64,000 nt of DNA from Gnetum montanum (GCA_015680685.1 MNCI01038211.1:203859-267858); one strand, 5' to 3'. Counted from the first letter of the stretch, positions 48,230 to 60,148 are shown. Numbers and translations: made by a program. Notes: a model not told the origin generated them from the sequence alone.

Positions 48230-48244
48230 TGTAGCAACTGAAAA

Positions 48245-50197
48245 TGTCAGTGGCTGAAACATCGAGAGGTTTCCTAGCGAACAGTTTAACGCCAAATCGG
48301 TGTGAGGGCCGTGTTAGAGAGAAACGGAAGCGGGGTGCCTTGAACAGTCTAGTCGATCAGATAGGGACTTAATCAGTGTATCTTAACCTTTCTTAAATGT
48401 TTGTTTCAGAAGCAAGACATGCAAAGTAAATTGACGATCAACAAATGTAAAGCAGTGAAAATAATGCAAAAACAACGATGATAGTAAAAGAATAGTAAAA
48501 CAAATTTGGGTGAGAAAGTGCACTACCCAAGGTTGCAGATTTGATCTTTTGCTTTCTTGAAAGGTGTACAATAGAACATGCAACATGGAAGAGGCACAAC
48601 TTACATAGAATAGTATAGTCATAGGTCTTCTGCTTGCTACTCTGTTCGTTAAGATGCCAAAATGCTTGACTCACAAAGGGATGTTTGAAGCCAACTAGAG
48701 AACTCAAAGGTAATCAAAATGCTCAAAAATGCCAACTATGCTCTCCAAAAGCCAACTTAAAAGACAACTGCACCAAAAAGCCAACTTTTTTTCCAACCAT
48801 GCCAACTAGCCAACCCAGCAACCAATTCTTTTGTCAAACCAATTTTTTGGCGAACCCCCTGAGCATTGTTTGCCAAGGTATTTATAGGGCCAGGAGCAAG
48901 AGAGAAACATGGTTTGGATGCCATGTGTCCTGGGCCCCGACAAGGTGCTAACATGTCCATACCGTGTAGGTGTGCAACACTAGATGCGAACTTTGTTACG
49001 TTGTGACCATACTGTTGAAACCACATGTGCCAAAATCTAGTGTGCCATTAATGCAAGCAAAATGGAGCCTATGCTCCAGGACTACATCGTCCCTGCTCTT
49101 ACAAGTAGGATCAAGCGTAGGAACAATTTTTTGGGAGCTGACCAGGGATATGCAAAATGAAGTAAAAATTGCTGATTTTGCCAAGGAGGTGCCAGAGTGA
49201 GAAAGATTGTTGCCAACAAGTTCTAGAGCTACCCAAAGATGTCTTAATGCTTCCATGACAGTGTTGCACTACTCACACTATTGAGCACATTGGTGTAGCA
49301 TAAGTAGCTGCTTGCTACACTATGCTATGCTACGTATTGTAGCATAGCATAGCCACTGGTCTTGACAGAAATTTGTGTAGGAGCCAAAGAGCATTTGTCT
49401 GAGGCTTGGTCAGGCAAACAACTGCAACTTTTGTCCTTCATGCCGAGAAGCCTTCGATCTTGGACTTGCTGAATTCATGTTTGGAACACTTCTATTGTTT
49501 TTGCATTATTGCTATGCTGTGCTACACTATGTAGCATAGCATAGCGTAGCAACTAGTGTATCATTATTCCTTGTTCAATCCACTATTTTTCTAGCAAGAA
49601 ACTTTGCTCGAGGCCTGAGGGTTAAGTGGGATGAAAAATTTGAAGGCTGAAGCATTGCCAAAGTGAAATCTTCTTGTTGGAGTCATTTGGCAAGATGGGC
49701 CTTTTTGCTCTACCTTTGCTACACTGCATAGCATAGCATAGCACCTTGTGTTGGCTGAATCTTGACTTGTCTTGCAATCATTTTGTCAATTCACATTTTG
49801 ATGCTTGAGCGGTTATCTTTCAAGGCTTGCTACGCTGCACAGCATAGCGTAGCGTAGTAGAATTCTTCACCAGAAAAATTACCAAACTATTTTTCTCATC
49901 CTGAACACTTTTGATAATTCCTAGCATGGTTTTTGAGTAGACTGTTAGCTGGGTCAATTATCTAGTTGGGCAGGCTAGAGAATCCAGCGGGCCTATTAGC
50001 CCTGGAGATAGAAAACATGCTAAATTGGACATTCTANCTATTAGCCCTGGAGATAGAAAACATGCTAAATTGGACATTCTATCCTTAGTGCCTACAATTT
50101 CCTACTGAACCATCATGACGTTGCACTTGTGGAAATCCTTGCCCAAAGTCCAAGACTCTACTAAAGCATGAGGGTCCTGAAATTTTATGGTGTTTCA
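48245..50197 (-). repeat. G: Ty3 LTR of the E family, minus strand
   Basis: It is homologous in reverse complement to the LTR of E (50970-52488). Matches include GGACTTAATC, CACGGCCCTC, CTATAAATACC and TGAAACACC.TAAAATTTCA. Ends are TGTCAGTGGC...GTGTTTCA on the plus strand. TATA on the minus strand is at 48879-48886. Four GCTAYGCTATGCTA palindromes occur at 49312-49354, 49509-49551, 49716-49743 and 49826-49860. A polypurine tract at its right side marks it as a 3' LTR. Confidence 0.8.
49993..50081. other. Single-N join flanked by an exact 44-bp duplication
   Basis: Positions 49993-50036 equal 50038-50081, with N at 50037. This is a likely unmerged contig overlap inside the LTR of G. Confidence 0.85.
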
Positions 50198-50969
50198 TTC
50201 GCCCCTCTTTATTGACGTTTGGAGGATCTACCCAAGAGACATCGACAAAGAATACGAAACACCATGAAGGGAAAGACACCAACATCACTCTCCAATGGTC
50301 ACTCAGATGTTGCTTTGCTATGCTTGGGAGTATTAGGGTAGTCATGTAGGGAAAGAGGAAAAGTATGGAGTTGAGGAAACAGGTTCAGAAAAGGGAAATA
50401 TGTAACATAGTGCGGTCCCTCATCAGAGTGCTTATGAGGGAGTTGGTATGCATGGGCATATTTCTTTTGCTAGCTTCTAACCTTTTGTCAGAATGCTTAG
50501 AGACGGTCATTGTGAAATGGCTAGTGTGCCATTTTTTTTGGGCACATCCTGCTTCTTCTTTTTCTTTGAGATCTTTTTCTCTTTTATGCTTTTGCACTTT
50601 TCTTTTGCTATTTAGCCATGTTCACTTGCAAACAACCTTGTTGTTTCAAGACAGGTGTTTCCTCCCCAAGATGAGTTGTGTTACATCCATGTGGGGCTTT
50701 GGCTTGCCTACAAATGTTTCGCATGCAGCAAGCTGTGTTACGTGTGTCATGGAATTTATGATTGAGCATATGGGAGGGCTTTACATGCATTGAGAAAGCT
50801 TGTAAAAGAGATGTGAAAAGGGAAACTACAGGTGTAAGAAACAAGATGACAAAGGTTAAGGGGAAAGGCAAGATGTGCATTCCCAGGTATCCAAGCTAGT
50901 CAGAATGGTCACCTCGAAACAATGCAATGTCCTATGCTCCTAGAGAAACACATCCATGATCGACGCCAT
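50198..50969 (-). other. Polypurine tract and 3' region of element G
   Basis: It begins with TTCGCCCCTCTTTATTGACG...AGACATCGACAAAGAAT, the same block that abuts the 3' LTR of A at 2997-3055. The rest loosely follows the family 3' UTR. The plus frame 50365-50793 (142 residues, Cys- and Phe-rich) has no recognisable domain and is probably chance in this non-coding segment. The LTR of E begins at 50970 and cuts G off. Confidence 0.55.
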
Positions 50970-51245
50970 TGAAACACCCTAAAATTTCAAGGCATTCTTG
51001 CTTCATTGGGTCCTTGCAATTCAGGAAGCGTCACGACAGTTCATCAAGAGATGGATGCTCTTGTGTTTAGACTATCCAGTTCGGCAAGTTTTCTACTCTC
51101 GGTGTTGACACGCTCAATGGATTCTCTAGCCTGCCCACTTGAGCAGTTCATTCAGTTGACAGTCTACTTAGAAGCGATGCGTGAAGTTGTCAGCAGTGCT
51201 TAGAATGCATAAAAACGTTCGGCAAGTTTTCAAAGTCAAGAAGTT

Positions 51246-51690
51246 TGCTATGCTACGCTATGCTATGTAGCATAGTAGCCTTTAAAAAATGGTCATAGAA
51301 CGAAGTGCTACACCATGCTATGCTATGGAGTGTAGCACAGCATAGCAAAAGCCAAAGTCAGTTCCCTTGCCCAACTCCAAGTCCTTCCGCAATAACTCCT
51401 TACATTAGAAAGTGGCAAGTTTAGCGAAGAGCAGGCCATGTTGGTTGCTATGCTATGCTATGCTACATAGCTTAGCATAGCGTAGCAAATATGAAAAATC
51501 AATTAGATCACTTCAAAGGTTTCTAGCACATGCAATAGGACCCAATGCAAGTTTCTGCCTCAAACTAGTGGCTACGCTATGCTACGCTGCATAGCGTAAC
51601 ATAGCGTAGCAAGCCGCTACACTACATCGATGCATCTCCTTGGATAGCAAGCTGCTACGCTATGCCACATGCTACGCATAGCCTGGCGGG
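51246..51690. repeat. Array of GCTAYGCTATGCTA palindromes in the U3 of E
   Basis: Five inverted repeats built from the 5-mers GCTAT, GCTAC and their complements lie at 51246-51280, 51306-51348, 51445-51487, 51571-51610 and 51651-51690. Each could fold into a hairpin with arms of about 12-18 bp. The unit is a short tandem (GCTAY)n that is inverted on itself. Confidence 0.8.
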
Positions 51691-51874
51691 TAGTTATGAT
51701 ACATCCATGCACCGCATCTATTTGTACCATTGACACATACCTCCAAGTTCTGACAATGTAATTACAACATGGCAGGCTTGTCAATCAGCCCTGCATGTCC
51801 ATGCAGCATAGAAATGTCAACACGGGCTCAGGACACGTGGTGTCCAAACTGCATCATTCGTGTGCTCTTGATCC

Positions 51875-51882
51875 TATAAATA
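51875..51882 (+). promoter_or_regulatory. TATA box of the E LTR
   Basis: TATAAATA lies in the same context as in G (CCTATAAATACC). It is conserved between the two LTRs and would drive the genomic RNA. Confidence 0.7.
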
Positions 51883-52494
51883 CCCTGACGAGCAATGCTC
51901 AAAGGGTTGGAAAAAAATTAACGATTGGAAATTTTGAGCACCTTTGTGCATAACCGCCAAACTTGAGTAGTTAACAAATTTTGTTAGTAGCTACCAAAAT
52001 AAACCCCCTTGTTTTCAGTTAGCATCTAGCTAACAAGTTGGCTTTGTGACATCTAAGCATTGTTGGCTTTGAAGTTCGCATTCAAGCACATTGTTGGCTT
52101 GCTTTGAATCTTCTGGTTACTCTCGAGATCTCTGTGCTTCCCAGTGTTGTACAACCAATTGTATCCACCTGGCAAAGTAAAGTCATAAATTTGAAGCAGT
52201 GCATTCCATAACTTATGCTTTATTTTTTCTCTTTATCATTGCATTTTACATTGTTATCACCTTCCCGCATTCAGAAAATTTCATTTTACATTATAAGCAC
52301 TGCTTTTGCATTAAACGTTTGCAAAAGGTTATATTAACACCGATTAAGTCCCTGTCTAATCAACTAGACCGTTCAGGGTGCCCTGTTTCCTTTTATCTAG
52401 CACGACCCTCGCACGGATTTGGGGTTAAGACTGTCATGACCGATGACCTCTTGGTGTTTTCCAATCATCGATGTTTTTTCTTGCTACATTTTTC

Positions 52495-52513
52495 TGGTGC
52501 TAGAAGGAGGGCC
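52495..52513 (+). other. Primer-binding site of element E
   Basis: TGGTGCTAGAAGGAGGGCC stands six bases after the LTR end. It begins TGG, as a site complementary to a tRNA 3' CCA must. Related sequences adjoin the LTRs of F and B. I do not assign the tRNA species. Confidence 0.75.
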
Positions 52514-52519
52514 TTTTAG

Positions 52520-52880
52520 TGTCCTTTCTATGTTTTACAGTAGTTTTGTGTGCATTCTATACCCTAACATGCACTAGCGTAATCCTGACACTCCTCTATG
52601 GTTGTTTATGCACTGTGTGGTACAGGTCGGTCGCTTCAACGGTTCCTTCAGAACCCTGTGAGACATAAAGCCTCTGATTGTCATCTGTTCTCCTTGTCTT
52701 CACAGTAGTCCTACTTTCTTTTCGTACCTCAATACACGCTAGCATAAACGTTACATCCATTTTGTAGTTTTTTATGCATTGTGTGGTACAAATTGGTCAC
52801 TCCAATGGTTCTTTTGGAACCCTGCAAGACATAAAGCCTTAGATTGTTACTAGATCTTCTTGTTTCCATTGTTTGCAATC
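52520..52880 (+). repeat. Leader of E: imperfect tandem duplication, period about 166 bp
   Basis: Segments around 52605-52690 and 52771-52856 align (TTTATGCAYTGTGTGGTACA and ACCCTGYRAGACATAAAGCCT). The duplication lies between PBS and gag, where a packaging signal would be expected. Confidence 0.7.
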
Positions 52881-52897
52881 CTTTTAGCTTCATAGCA

Positions 52898-55700
52898 ATG
52901 GCTGCTACAACTACTAGTGTTACTATTGCTAACCTCAAGGTTCCTCTCATGGTCCAAGGCACCACAAGTGTCGAGCGATTGCCCAGCCCAGGGCTGGGGC
53001 CACGCTGGTTCCTCAGGATCCAAAATCAGGGACCTAAAGGCTTGGCTAAGCAACATGAACAATACAGCTTCCTCTGTGCTAAGGTACAGGAAAATATTCC
53101 CTTAGATGTGTAGGAATTTGAGGAAAAACGTAGCTTCAAGTTCGCCTATTGCAATGGGAAGGAATTTATTCCCACTCCCAATGCTTTCATCCCTTTGATA
53201 GAAGTGCAACAATGGCTTTTAGATTAGCTGATATGTCTATCTAGACCTGGCGAGGAGCAAGATGTAGCGTCTCATCATGATGAGGTCCTCCAAGATGGAT
53301 AGGAGGAACTTGATTCTTAATTTGACGGGGGAGGTCAAACCAACCCCATCACCGTCCCTCCTACCTAGTCCTTCTAGACCAATCCGCTGACTATCACCGC
53401 TCCCTTTGGGATCATGGCCACACCACTGTAGCTTATGATCCCACCTATCATGGTTAGCTGTACCATGCTGGCAGTGTACCAAAATGCTGACATCCCTATC
53501 TCGACTTCAGTTGCCATTCCTCTGCAAGTTGTTCATCAATCCATTTTTGCTTTGTAACACACACCAACCTCGACTAGCCTACCTTACATTCATACTATAT
53601 CTACTTCACAGCCGTTTGTAGCTTCCACATCCTATCTCGCTTTTACATCTGTCCCATCATCAATGGTAGGCCCAGGCTCATCCACATGGTGGACCCCATT
53701 CACTTTTCCTCCTGCTATGCTACCATTGCAGATGTCTCATTATGTTCACCCTCAGACCTACCAAACCCTACAAACAGTACAACTCAACACAAGGCTATGG
53801 TCTATTCCATCGGCGACACAAGTGGTCTACCCAGTAGCATAACCCACGGCCACTGCTTCAACAGCACCACCTACTGGGTGGTGGACATAACAAGCAGCAC
53901 CATTTATTGGGGCTACCCCAATGGTACCCTTGATGGGTCACATTGCTACCTCCACCACTCCATAGATGGGAGCTGCCTCGGTAGTTCCCTAACCGCCCAC
54001 ATCATCGCAGGGTCTAGATCAAGCCTTCCAGCTTATCCAAACCCTTACTAAGGAAATAAAATGCCTCAAGGCTGTCAGATCTAACATGGTACAAGTCATA
54101 GACTTTTACCAGGATGACCCTATTAGCCCTACAATCCCTGTACTAATTCTACCGTCAGGGGTGTCCCTCCCCTACTTCATGAAATACAACAGGGAGGGGG
54201 ATCCTAACGCACATCTTGTTACCTTTAGGTCTGAGTCCCTTTTGTTGCAACAATGGCCATACACTATTATCCGTGTCTTTGCCATGTCACTAACCGAAAA
54301 GGCCCTGGACTAGTACCGTGCCCTGCCACGCTCCTCCATATCAACCCTAGAGGAGATTCTGACCCAGTTCGTGATGCACTTCAAGTATAACTTGAAGCTG
54401 AAAATCACATTGGATCAGTTGATGAGTGTGAAGCAGTATCCTCTAGAACCAGTCTAGAAGTTCATCCAGTGTTGGAGCATAACCCTTAATGAAATCTGCA
54501 AGCCCATCATGGAGGCCCATTTACTTACCGTCTTTAAGGGTGCAGTGAATGACTTTATCAAGTCTAAGTTATACTACTTCACTCCTCGCACTCTTAGTCA
54601 GGCCTTCACTCAGACTAAGAGTATACAGGATGTGGCTAAGGTAAGCAAAGACCTAGCCTATGTTGTTTATAAGAACACCTTCATAAAGAAGGACAAGCGT
54701 AAGGCTACAATAGCCACAATGGTTGTTATGGCGAATGATGCCAAACCCAAACCTAATAACAATGGTAACAAGAACAACAAGAAACCGGCCACACCCACAG
54801 CTAACCCTGCACCCAAACAGGCCAACACACCACTACCTTTCGCACCTGCACCCGCACCCAAGACATCTGCACAACCAAAGCTAAACTTTGAGCGTAAAGA
54901 CTGCTCAAAGTATACCCCGCTACCTATCAAGCCTTTAGACCTTCTTAAGAAGCTAATGGTAGCAGGGTACATCCAACACAAACAAATGTCAGAGGAGGGT
55001 GCTAGGAAACATCAATGGTACTATGAACTCCTCAGGAACCCCTCCTTGGCCCTCCTCAACAAGCCCCCAGTTCCTAAGGGTTTCAGGTTGGATCGGTTTT
55101 GTGACTACCATCAACAGTGTGGTCACAACATAGATTACTATCTGGTGTTGAAGGATGACATCCAAAGGATGATCAATTAGGGAAAACTGGTATTAGACGA
55201 AAGTAACCCAGTACGTCCTGAGAATCAATATCTGCATGTCTACACTGACCTCCTCAATGCCAATAACATCGGTTATGTCATCAACAGCATCAACATTGAT
55301 AGTAATCTTAGATCCCCCCAGCAGCCATTTGTGGTCCATGTGCCTCAGTGTAGTGCAGCAGCACCGCTAGCAGCTGATCAAGGCCCGCAGCAACCATTTT
55401 TCTTGAGGGCCCCTCCTCAGGCATCTACACCCACACCACCTGTTAGTGGAACCATGCCACCCCACCTGCTAACACCATTAGCTCCATTTGTCATCAGGGG
55501 GCCAACTCCTTCAATAGTCCCTGTCCCACATAAAACAGCTGCACATCCTTCTCGTCCTAAAAAATGAGAAGTGTGTTTCACAAGCAAGACATCGAGGGGA
55601 AATAATTCCCTGGGTAATTCCAAGCCTACATCTTCACCCCTGCATCTACACCCTTGTCACTAAAGAGGGACGTTGCTACAACCGCACAGTCCGCACTGAC
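52898..55700 (+). pseudogene. gag of element E
   Basis: One frame runs from ATG 52898 (MAATTTSVTIANLKVPLMVQ) to about 55600, broken by about 16 stops: 10 TAG, 5 TAA and 1 TGA by hand count. The N-terminal third holds WFLRIQNQGPKGLAKQHEQY; a Pro/Thr/Ser-rich stretch follows (53330-54010). The capsid part (54080-54660) has EGDPNAHLVTFRSESLLLQQ, YRALPRSSISTLEEI and HFKYNLKLKITLDQLMSVK. A Lys/Asn/Pro-rich linker follows. RLDRFCDYHQQCGHNIDYYL (55087-55146) is a zinc-knuckle-like segment. The tail is Pro-rich. The length of about 900 residues is large for gag. Confidence 0.85.
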
Positions 55701-55839
55701 CCACCAAAAGGGATCTAAACCCAAATCCAAAACTACCCCTCCTCGAAAATCCATCTCCTGGGACGAATAGAAGAAGAGAAAGGTAGTAAATAGGGGGTGG
55801 CCAGGACCTCTTGGACACTCTCAGTCAGGTCAAGCAATC

Positions 55840-56700
55840 TCTAAAATAAAAGAACACTATATTGAGCTTGTACGACCTAATCATGACATCTGTCCCACAC
55901 CGTGAGGCTTTGATCCACATGTTGATGGCAATTCCGATCGATAGGGACATGCTGACGGAAGAGGAAGCGATCCATTCAGTTGTGCTTCCCTCTACACCTG
56001 CAGAGGCAAAGCTGTCCCAACTAACTTTCTATAATGAATCCATTAGGGAGGACCCCAAAAGGAGTCAGGTGACTACAACACCCCTATTCATGAAAATTTG
56101 GGTCGACGAACACAAGATCCAAAGGGTACACATTGATGATGAGGCCACTATGAATGTCATCCCCTTCCCTATCATGGACAAGCTGGGCTTGGTCGACCAG
56201 ATCAAGCCCAAAATGACGTCATGCCTAAAGTCATTCAATGGGGCATGGGTCATGGTGAAGGGAATAGTCCATATTGACTAGCAGGGGACTAGTTCCCCAT
56301 GAACGCAACATTCATCGTGGTTGAAGAGATGCTCGGGTTTAACCTGATCTTGGAGAGGTCATGGTCAGCACAACTTAGGGCTATCTCCTCACCTATACAC
56401 CAGGAGATCCATCTGCAGTACGCAGGCAGGGAGGTGGTGATCCATGGTGACGAGGTAAAGTCACAAGCTATCAATAATGTAGACATGGAATAGGGCTCAA
56501 AGGTCATAACCTCTAAGAATGAAGCTCCTATCTCTGTACACACTAACCACTTAGCAAAAGAATCGGCTCAACAAGCCGGTTCCCAAAATGAAAACGCTTG
56601 GGTCGAATTTCCCTTCCAAGAGGAGGATAATGATATAGGCAAAGGTCCTGGTAAAGCACCTTAGCCTTATGTCCCACTCAACCCATGATGGATCAAGAAG
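55840..56700 (+). pseudogene. Protease of element E and end of the gag-protease frame
   Basis: It opens with SLYDLIMTSVPHREALIHML and IPIDRDMLTEEEAIHSVVLP. The aspartic-protease active site is at about 56128-56165 (HIDDEATMNVIPFPIMDKLG, where the usual Gly is Glu, a G-to-A change). FNLILERSWSAQLRAISSPI follows, resembling the LLGRPW motif region, then REVVIHGDE. One frameshift occurs at 56285-56298, plus stops. The frame goes on as KVITSKNEAPISVHTNHLAK and ENAWVEFPFQEEDND to about 56700. The family cleaves the polyprotein. Confidence 0.8.
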
Positions 56701-56850
56701 TAGCTACGCATAGCGTAGTGACCTCACTGCCTCCTACCCAGTTTCCATCCTTTGTACATTTCTCACCTTTTTGTTTTGCCTCCATCCATCTACGTTAGTT
56801 ACTAGTTAGCCGTCTTTTAAATCGTTAGTGTATCATCCCTTTCACATGAA

Positions 56851-57020
56851 ACAGCCTAAAATGGCCTAAAAATATGCTCCCCCATGGCCCAAAACGACCT
56901 AAAACTATTCTACGCTATGGCTCGAAATGGCCTAAAACTAGCGATGGCCCGAAATGGCCTAAAACTAGTGATGGCCTGAGATGGCCTAAAACTAGCAGGG
57001 GCCTGAAAAGGCCTAAAACT
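56851..57020 (+). repeat. Tandem repeat of ATGGCCCGAAATGGCCTAAA, left of the antisense gene
   Basis: About six units of 20-27 bp (GATGGCCYGARATGGCCTAA then AACTAGNG). Related units recur on the right side of the antisense gene (61980-62410) and in F (41989-42115). Confidence 0.8.
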
Positions 57021-57175
57021 AAAATAAAGAATGAAATTTTAACACAAAATATAGCACGTAGAAAATTCATAAGTTAGTGTAGAACCAACTTCCTTTTCAT
57101 TCAAAGCTTTTTTCTTTCAAACAATGTTTGCAAAAATTCTACAAAAACTCAAAAATTTCAAAAAATCTTATGCTA

Positions 57176-57342
57176 TCATGGTTTGTCTTTCCCCACCTCA
57201 TATTCTTCATTATTGTTTGCTCCTACATCAACCTCTTCCACATCATCTTCCTCTATGTTGTCCTCTACCACCCCTTCATTCCTGTCCTCTATGGGCCCTA
57301 CACCCTCATTTGGAACCTGCATTGCAAAAATGAAGTAGTCAG
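57176..57342 (-). pseudogene. Antisense gene, last exon
   Basis: After TATGTTTCCCTAG it reads ADYFIFAMQVPNEGVGPIED, then an acidic stretch (EDNIEEDDVEEVDVGANNEE), and stops at TGA 57178-57176. The phase matches exon 7. Confidence 0.65.
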
Positions 57343-57565
57343 CTAGGGAAACATACGCAAGCTACAATAGAAAATAAGCATTAAAACAACAAAAAATGAC
57401 TGACCCGAGATGGCCTTGTGTATATCTTGAAAGGTATTTGACCTAAATTGAGCCCAAGGTGGTGCTAGACCTCTTCTACCATGATGTTTGACCAACACCT
57501 AAAGCTTGGTTCAGCGGTCATCCATCTCGGCAATCCCGGAGAAAAGGAGGCGGTAGCAATCTCAC

Positions 57566-58838
57566 CTGTGGGAAGGTTCACTTCCCGTTCAGGTGATTCT
57601 ATGACCTTTACCTACTCTTTGAACTTGTCATAGGTCTCAAAAGTGTCAATATCATTTATAAATGCTTTATAGGTAAACGCCTCTATAGTAGTGTCCCTGT
57701 ATAGTTTACGATAGGTGGCACGTTCTAGTTTATACATGTGTTTGTGGTTTTTCTGGGACTGCCCCCATTCGTAAACCCTGGCATCATAATCTTTCCAATA
57801 TTGACTCTTTTAGGCCAACAAGTTGATTTTCATTTGCTGTTCTATTATTTCTCAAGTGGCTTCATTTTTCTATCGCACAATTGTCCAATATTAGGCATAA
57901 TCGATTAGAGCCATGTGTTGTTGTCGTCATTAGTATCATAGGCTATGAGGAATTTGTTTCTTGATTTGAGGTCTTCCACCTCAGTGCTCAAGTCGGCCTT
58001 CTCCTTCTTAGCCTTTTGGACCCATTTCCACAGGTCCTCATTAATGCACTTATACTCCCACAAGGAGTGTGCCGAGTGCAAAGCGCATTTGCTGGCCTCG
58101 TCGTATGCGTGATGAGGCACCTCGGTCACTTCGAGTGGGAAAGTAGCCACGACATTGACTTTCAAAGGCCATGTTGGGTCCTATTTGAGTTAAGAGGCTG
58201 TCATAACACAAGGAGCACATCAGTCACACTAGCATAGAAAGGTTAGCAAAACTCAAAGCATCTAGCGTAGCAACACAAGAGCATCTAGAGTAGCTACTTA
58301 CCCACTTCAGAGTTGACCTACTTGAGGTGATCGATCATATTGTCGATGACCCCTTGCATAAATGTAAACTTGTCAAGGGTCTCAGCCCATGATTCCACAC
58401 AAATTAGAGGGGGTCCTTCAACATGAACAATGGCGTTTGTCATACAACTAAATGTGTCAGCAATGACCAGAATGGACTATGATAAGCCGAATATCTTGTT
58501 AGACTCACCAGCATCTAGTTGTAGTTCCCCTCCCTTTTGATTCAAAGTGGTAATAGGATCCTTAGCAGAAGCCCCTGCTAGGTTGATGCGAGTCTCTTCT
58601 TTATCTACTGGCACCTTTCCTTTTAAAGCACCAGCATCCTCTTTGTCTCCAAAAATGTCCTCCTCGTCGGCAGGAGGAATTTCCATGACAACAAGAGCCC
58701 TTTCCTTAGTGATAGGAGCTCTTTCCTTCTTGAACAGGGCCCTTTCCTCTGAGACTATGGCCTCTGTGTCTTTATTTGTCACTCCCTTCCTATGAGCTGA
58801 CACCTCTTCATTGCCTTCTTCCTCTTCCTCTTCTTCCT
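57566..58838 (-). pseudogene. Antisense gene, exons 6 and 7
   Basis: Exon 6 (58838-58302, after TTTTTGGCTACCAG) starts with a Glu run, continues as a Lys/Glu-rich region (FKKERAPITKERALVVMEIP), and ends with CVESWAETLDKFTFMQGVID before G|GTAAGT. Exon 7 (58197-57566, after TTATGACAG) has WPLKVNVVATFPLEVTEVPH, WKWVQKAKKEKADLSTEVED and, after a 1-base frame change near 57905, YWKDYDARVYEWGQSQKNHK and AFINDIDTFETYDKF. It looks helical and coiled-coil forming. Confidence 0.65.
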
Positions 58839-58981
58839 CTGGTAGCCAAAAACATGTTTGCGTTAACTCAAAATTGGTTAGCTTCAAGTAGGTGCTACGC
58901 TACGCTCGCTGTTTAAGGTAGCATAGCATAGCAAGCACTCACAAAATAGATGAAGGAATAAGCATGAGAAAAGGTTTTTAC

Positions 58982-60034
58982 GAATGGAGGGTTGCATCCT
59001 GCGTAACTTGAGCCATAGTATTTGCCCCTCTTCTTCTTCCATGCAGAGGGTTTCCTTAGGTGAAGGAGGCCTCTTTCACTACAACTTACTAGCCACTATT
59101 TCGGCAATGAGGCATTTCCCATGTGATATGCTACTGGTGGTAGCAGGGGGTGCCTCTCCTACATTGTCTTGGCCACGAAAGTTGCAGGCCACCTAATCCT
59201 TAGTTGTCACAGAGAATGACTCCCCAATTACTTTTGGGGGATCTTAGACTCGAGTGGTCTGGAGGATCTGGCAAATCCACGGCTTGGAGATCTGATTGCG
59301 ATTCCACAGTACCCAGGCCCCATTCTTGTGAACCACCAGAAACTCCATGAAGCACTTCAAATAGGCTATGTAGAAGGCATAATGCATATTGACATGAGAC
59401 TCCTGCTTCTTATGGAGTCCCATGATTTCAGTCTGCAAGCCGTTACACAAAAACCTAGCCTAGTTGTAGCAAGCCCCCTCCTCCATGACCTCTCACATTA
59501 CCTAGGCCTACTCAATCCCAAGGATCTTCCCTTGGGAAAATAGCTAGGGGAACACGCGACCATGGAAGATAGGGTAAACCTCCTTAGTAGGCCCTACCCT
59601 GACCTTCACCATACAGATCCCCTTTCACTCTTTGGAAACCCCTATCCACTCCTGGATGTCTTTCTTTTAAAGTTTTAGCTCTTTCTTGCTCTTTGACCCT
59701 ATAAGGATGCCATCAGTAGGGATACCGAAAAGGTCTGCGAATAGCTAGTCATTAATTTCAATGACCACCCGCACACCATGTATATGTGCACGAAAGTGGT
59801 CTACCTTGTTGGAGAAGGAGTCGTCTAGGGAAAGCATCTTGATGGCAAGGACGCTTGGATTCGGGGCTAGGAACAAATCCATGAGTCCATCATCCTAAAT
59901 ATGCTTGACCAAGGAGTTCGAGGCCTTGCCACATATCCATCGTTGGCTATCGCCCACGTCCCCATACTTGAAGTAGATATTAGCCTTCTAACTCGCAAAG
60001 GTAATCATTGCCATCTCCTACGACTTCTTTACCC
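58982..60034 (-). pseudogene. Antisense gene, exon 5 (longest)
   Basis: The acceptor is preceded by a long T-rich tract and ends CTACTACAG. 350 codons stay in one frame with about 15 stops. Recognisable stretches are YFKYGDVGDSQRWICGKASN, FRAHIHGVRVVIEIND, LFADLFGIPTDGILIGSKSK, HVNMHYAFYIAYLKCFMEFL and VLWNRNQISKPWICQILQTT. It ends C|GTAAAA in phase 1, which exon 6 completes. Confidence 0.7.
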
Positions 60035-60148
60035 CTGTAGTAGTTTTCATAAAAGCACAAAAACAAAAAAAAAAGGAGGAAGGGTTAGGCAAAGCATCGA
60101 TAATAGCAATAGCACTCGAACATGCATATAACATACCGCTTAGCTTAC

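Larger units (their letters stand above)
50970..52488 (+). repeat. 5' LTR of element E
   Basis: It runs from TGAAACACCC to TTGCTACA (1,519 bp), followed by the PBS. TATAAATA lies at 51875-51882, with a palindrome array about 200-630 bp upstream. It forms a large inverted repeat with the LTR of G. I did not find a polypurine tract on its left side, consistent with a 5' LTR. Confidence 0.85.

Noticed and set aside
48228-48244. PBS-like sequence (TTGCTACAAGGCTAAAGG on the minus strand) beside the LTR of G, which would give an LTR with PPT on one side and PBS on the other
   Set aside because: The flanking 3' UTR of F aligns almost up to this point, leaving too few bases for an internal region. 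The resemblance is probably chance.
50365-50793. 142-residue open frame rich in Cys, Phe and Leu
   Set aside because: It lies in the 3' untranslated region of G, has no recognisable domain, and opposite-strand frames there are also open. Probably chance.
54667-54981. Minus-strand 104-residue Gly/Ala/Leu-rich frame
   Set aside because: It is the shadow of the Pro/Ala/Lys-rich linker of E gag on the plus strand, where motifs match F.
52898-55600. Recoded TAG codon in gag
   Set aside because: TAG replaces different residues (Gln, Trp), and TAA and TGA are present too. CHG deamination explains it more simply.
58547-58795. Plus-strand 82-residue frame inside the spacer of E
   Set aside because: Complement of the Lys/Glu-rich exon 6 of the antisense gene; the minus frame has consistent splice phases.
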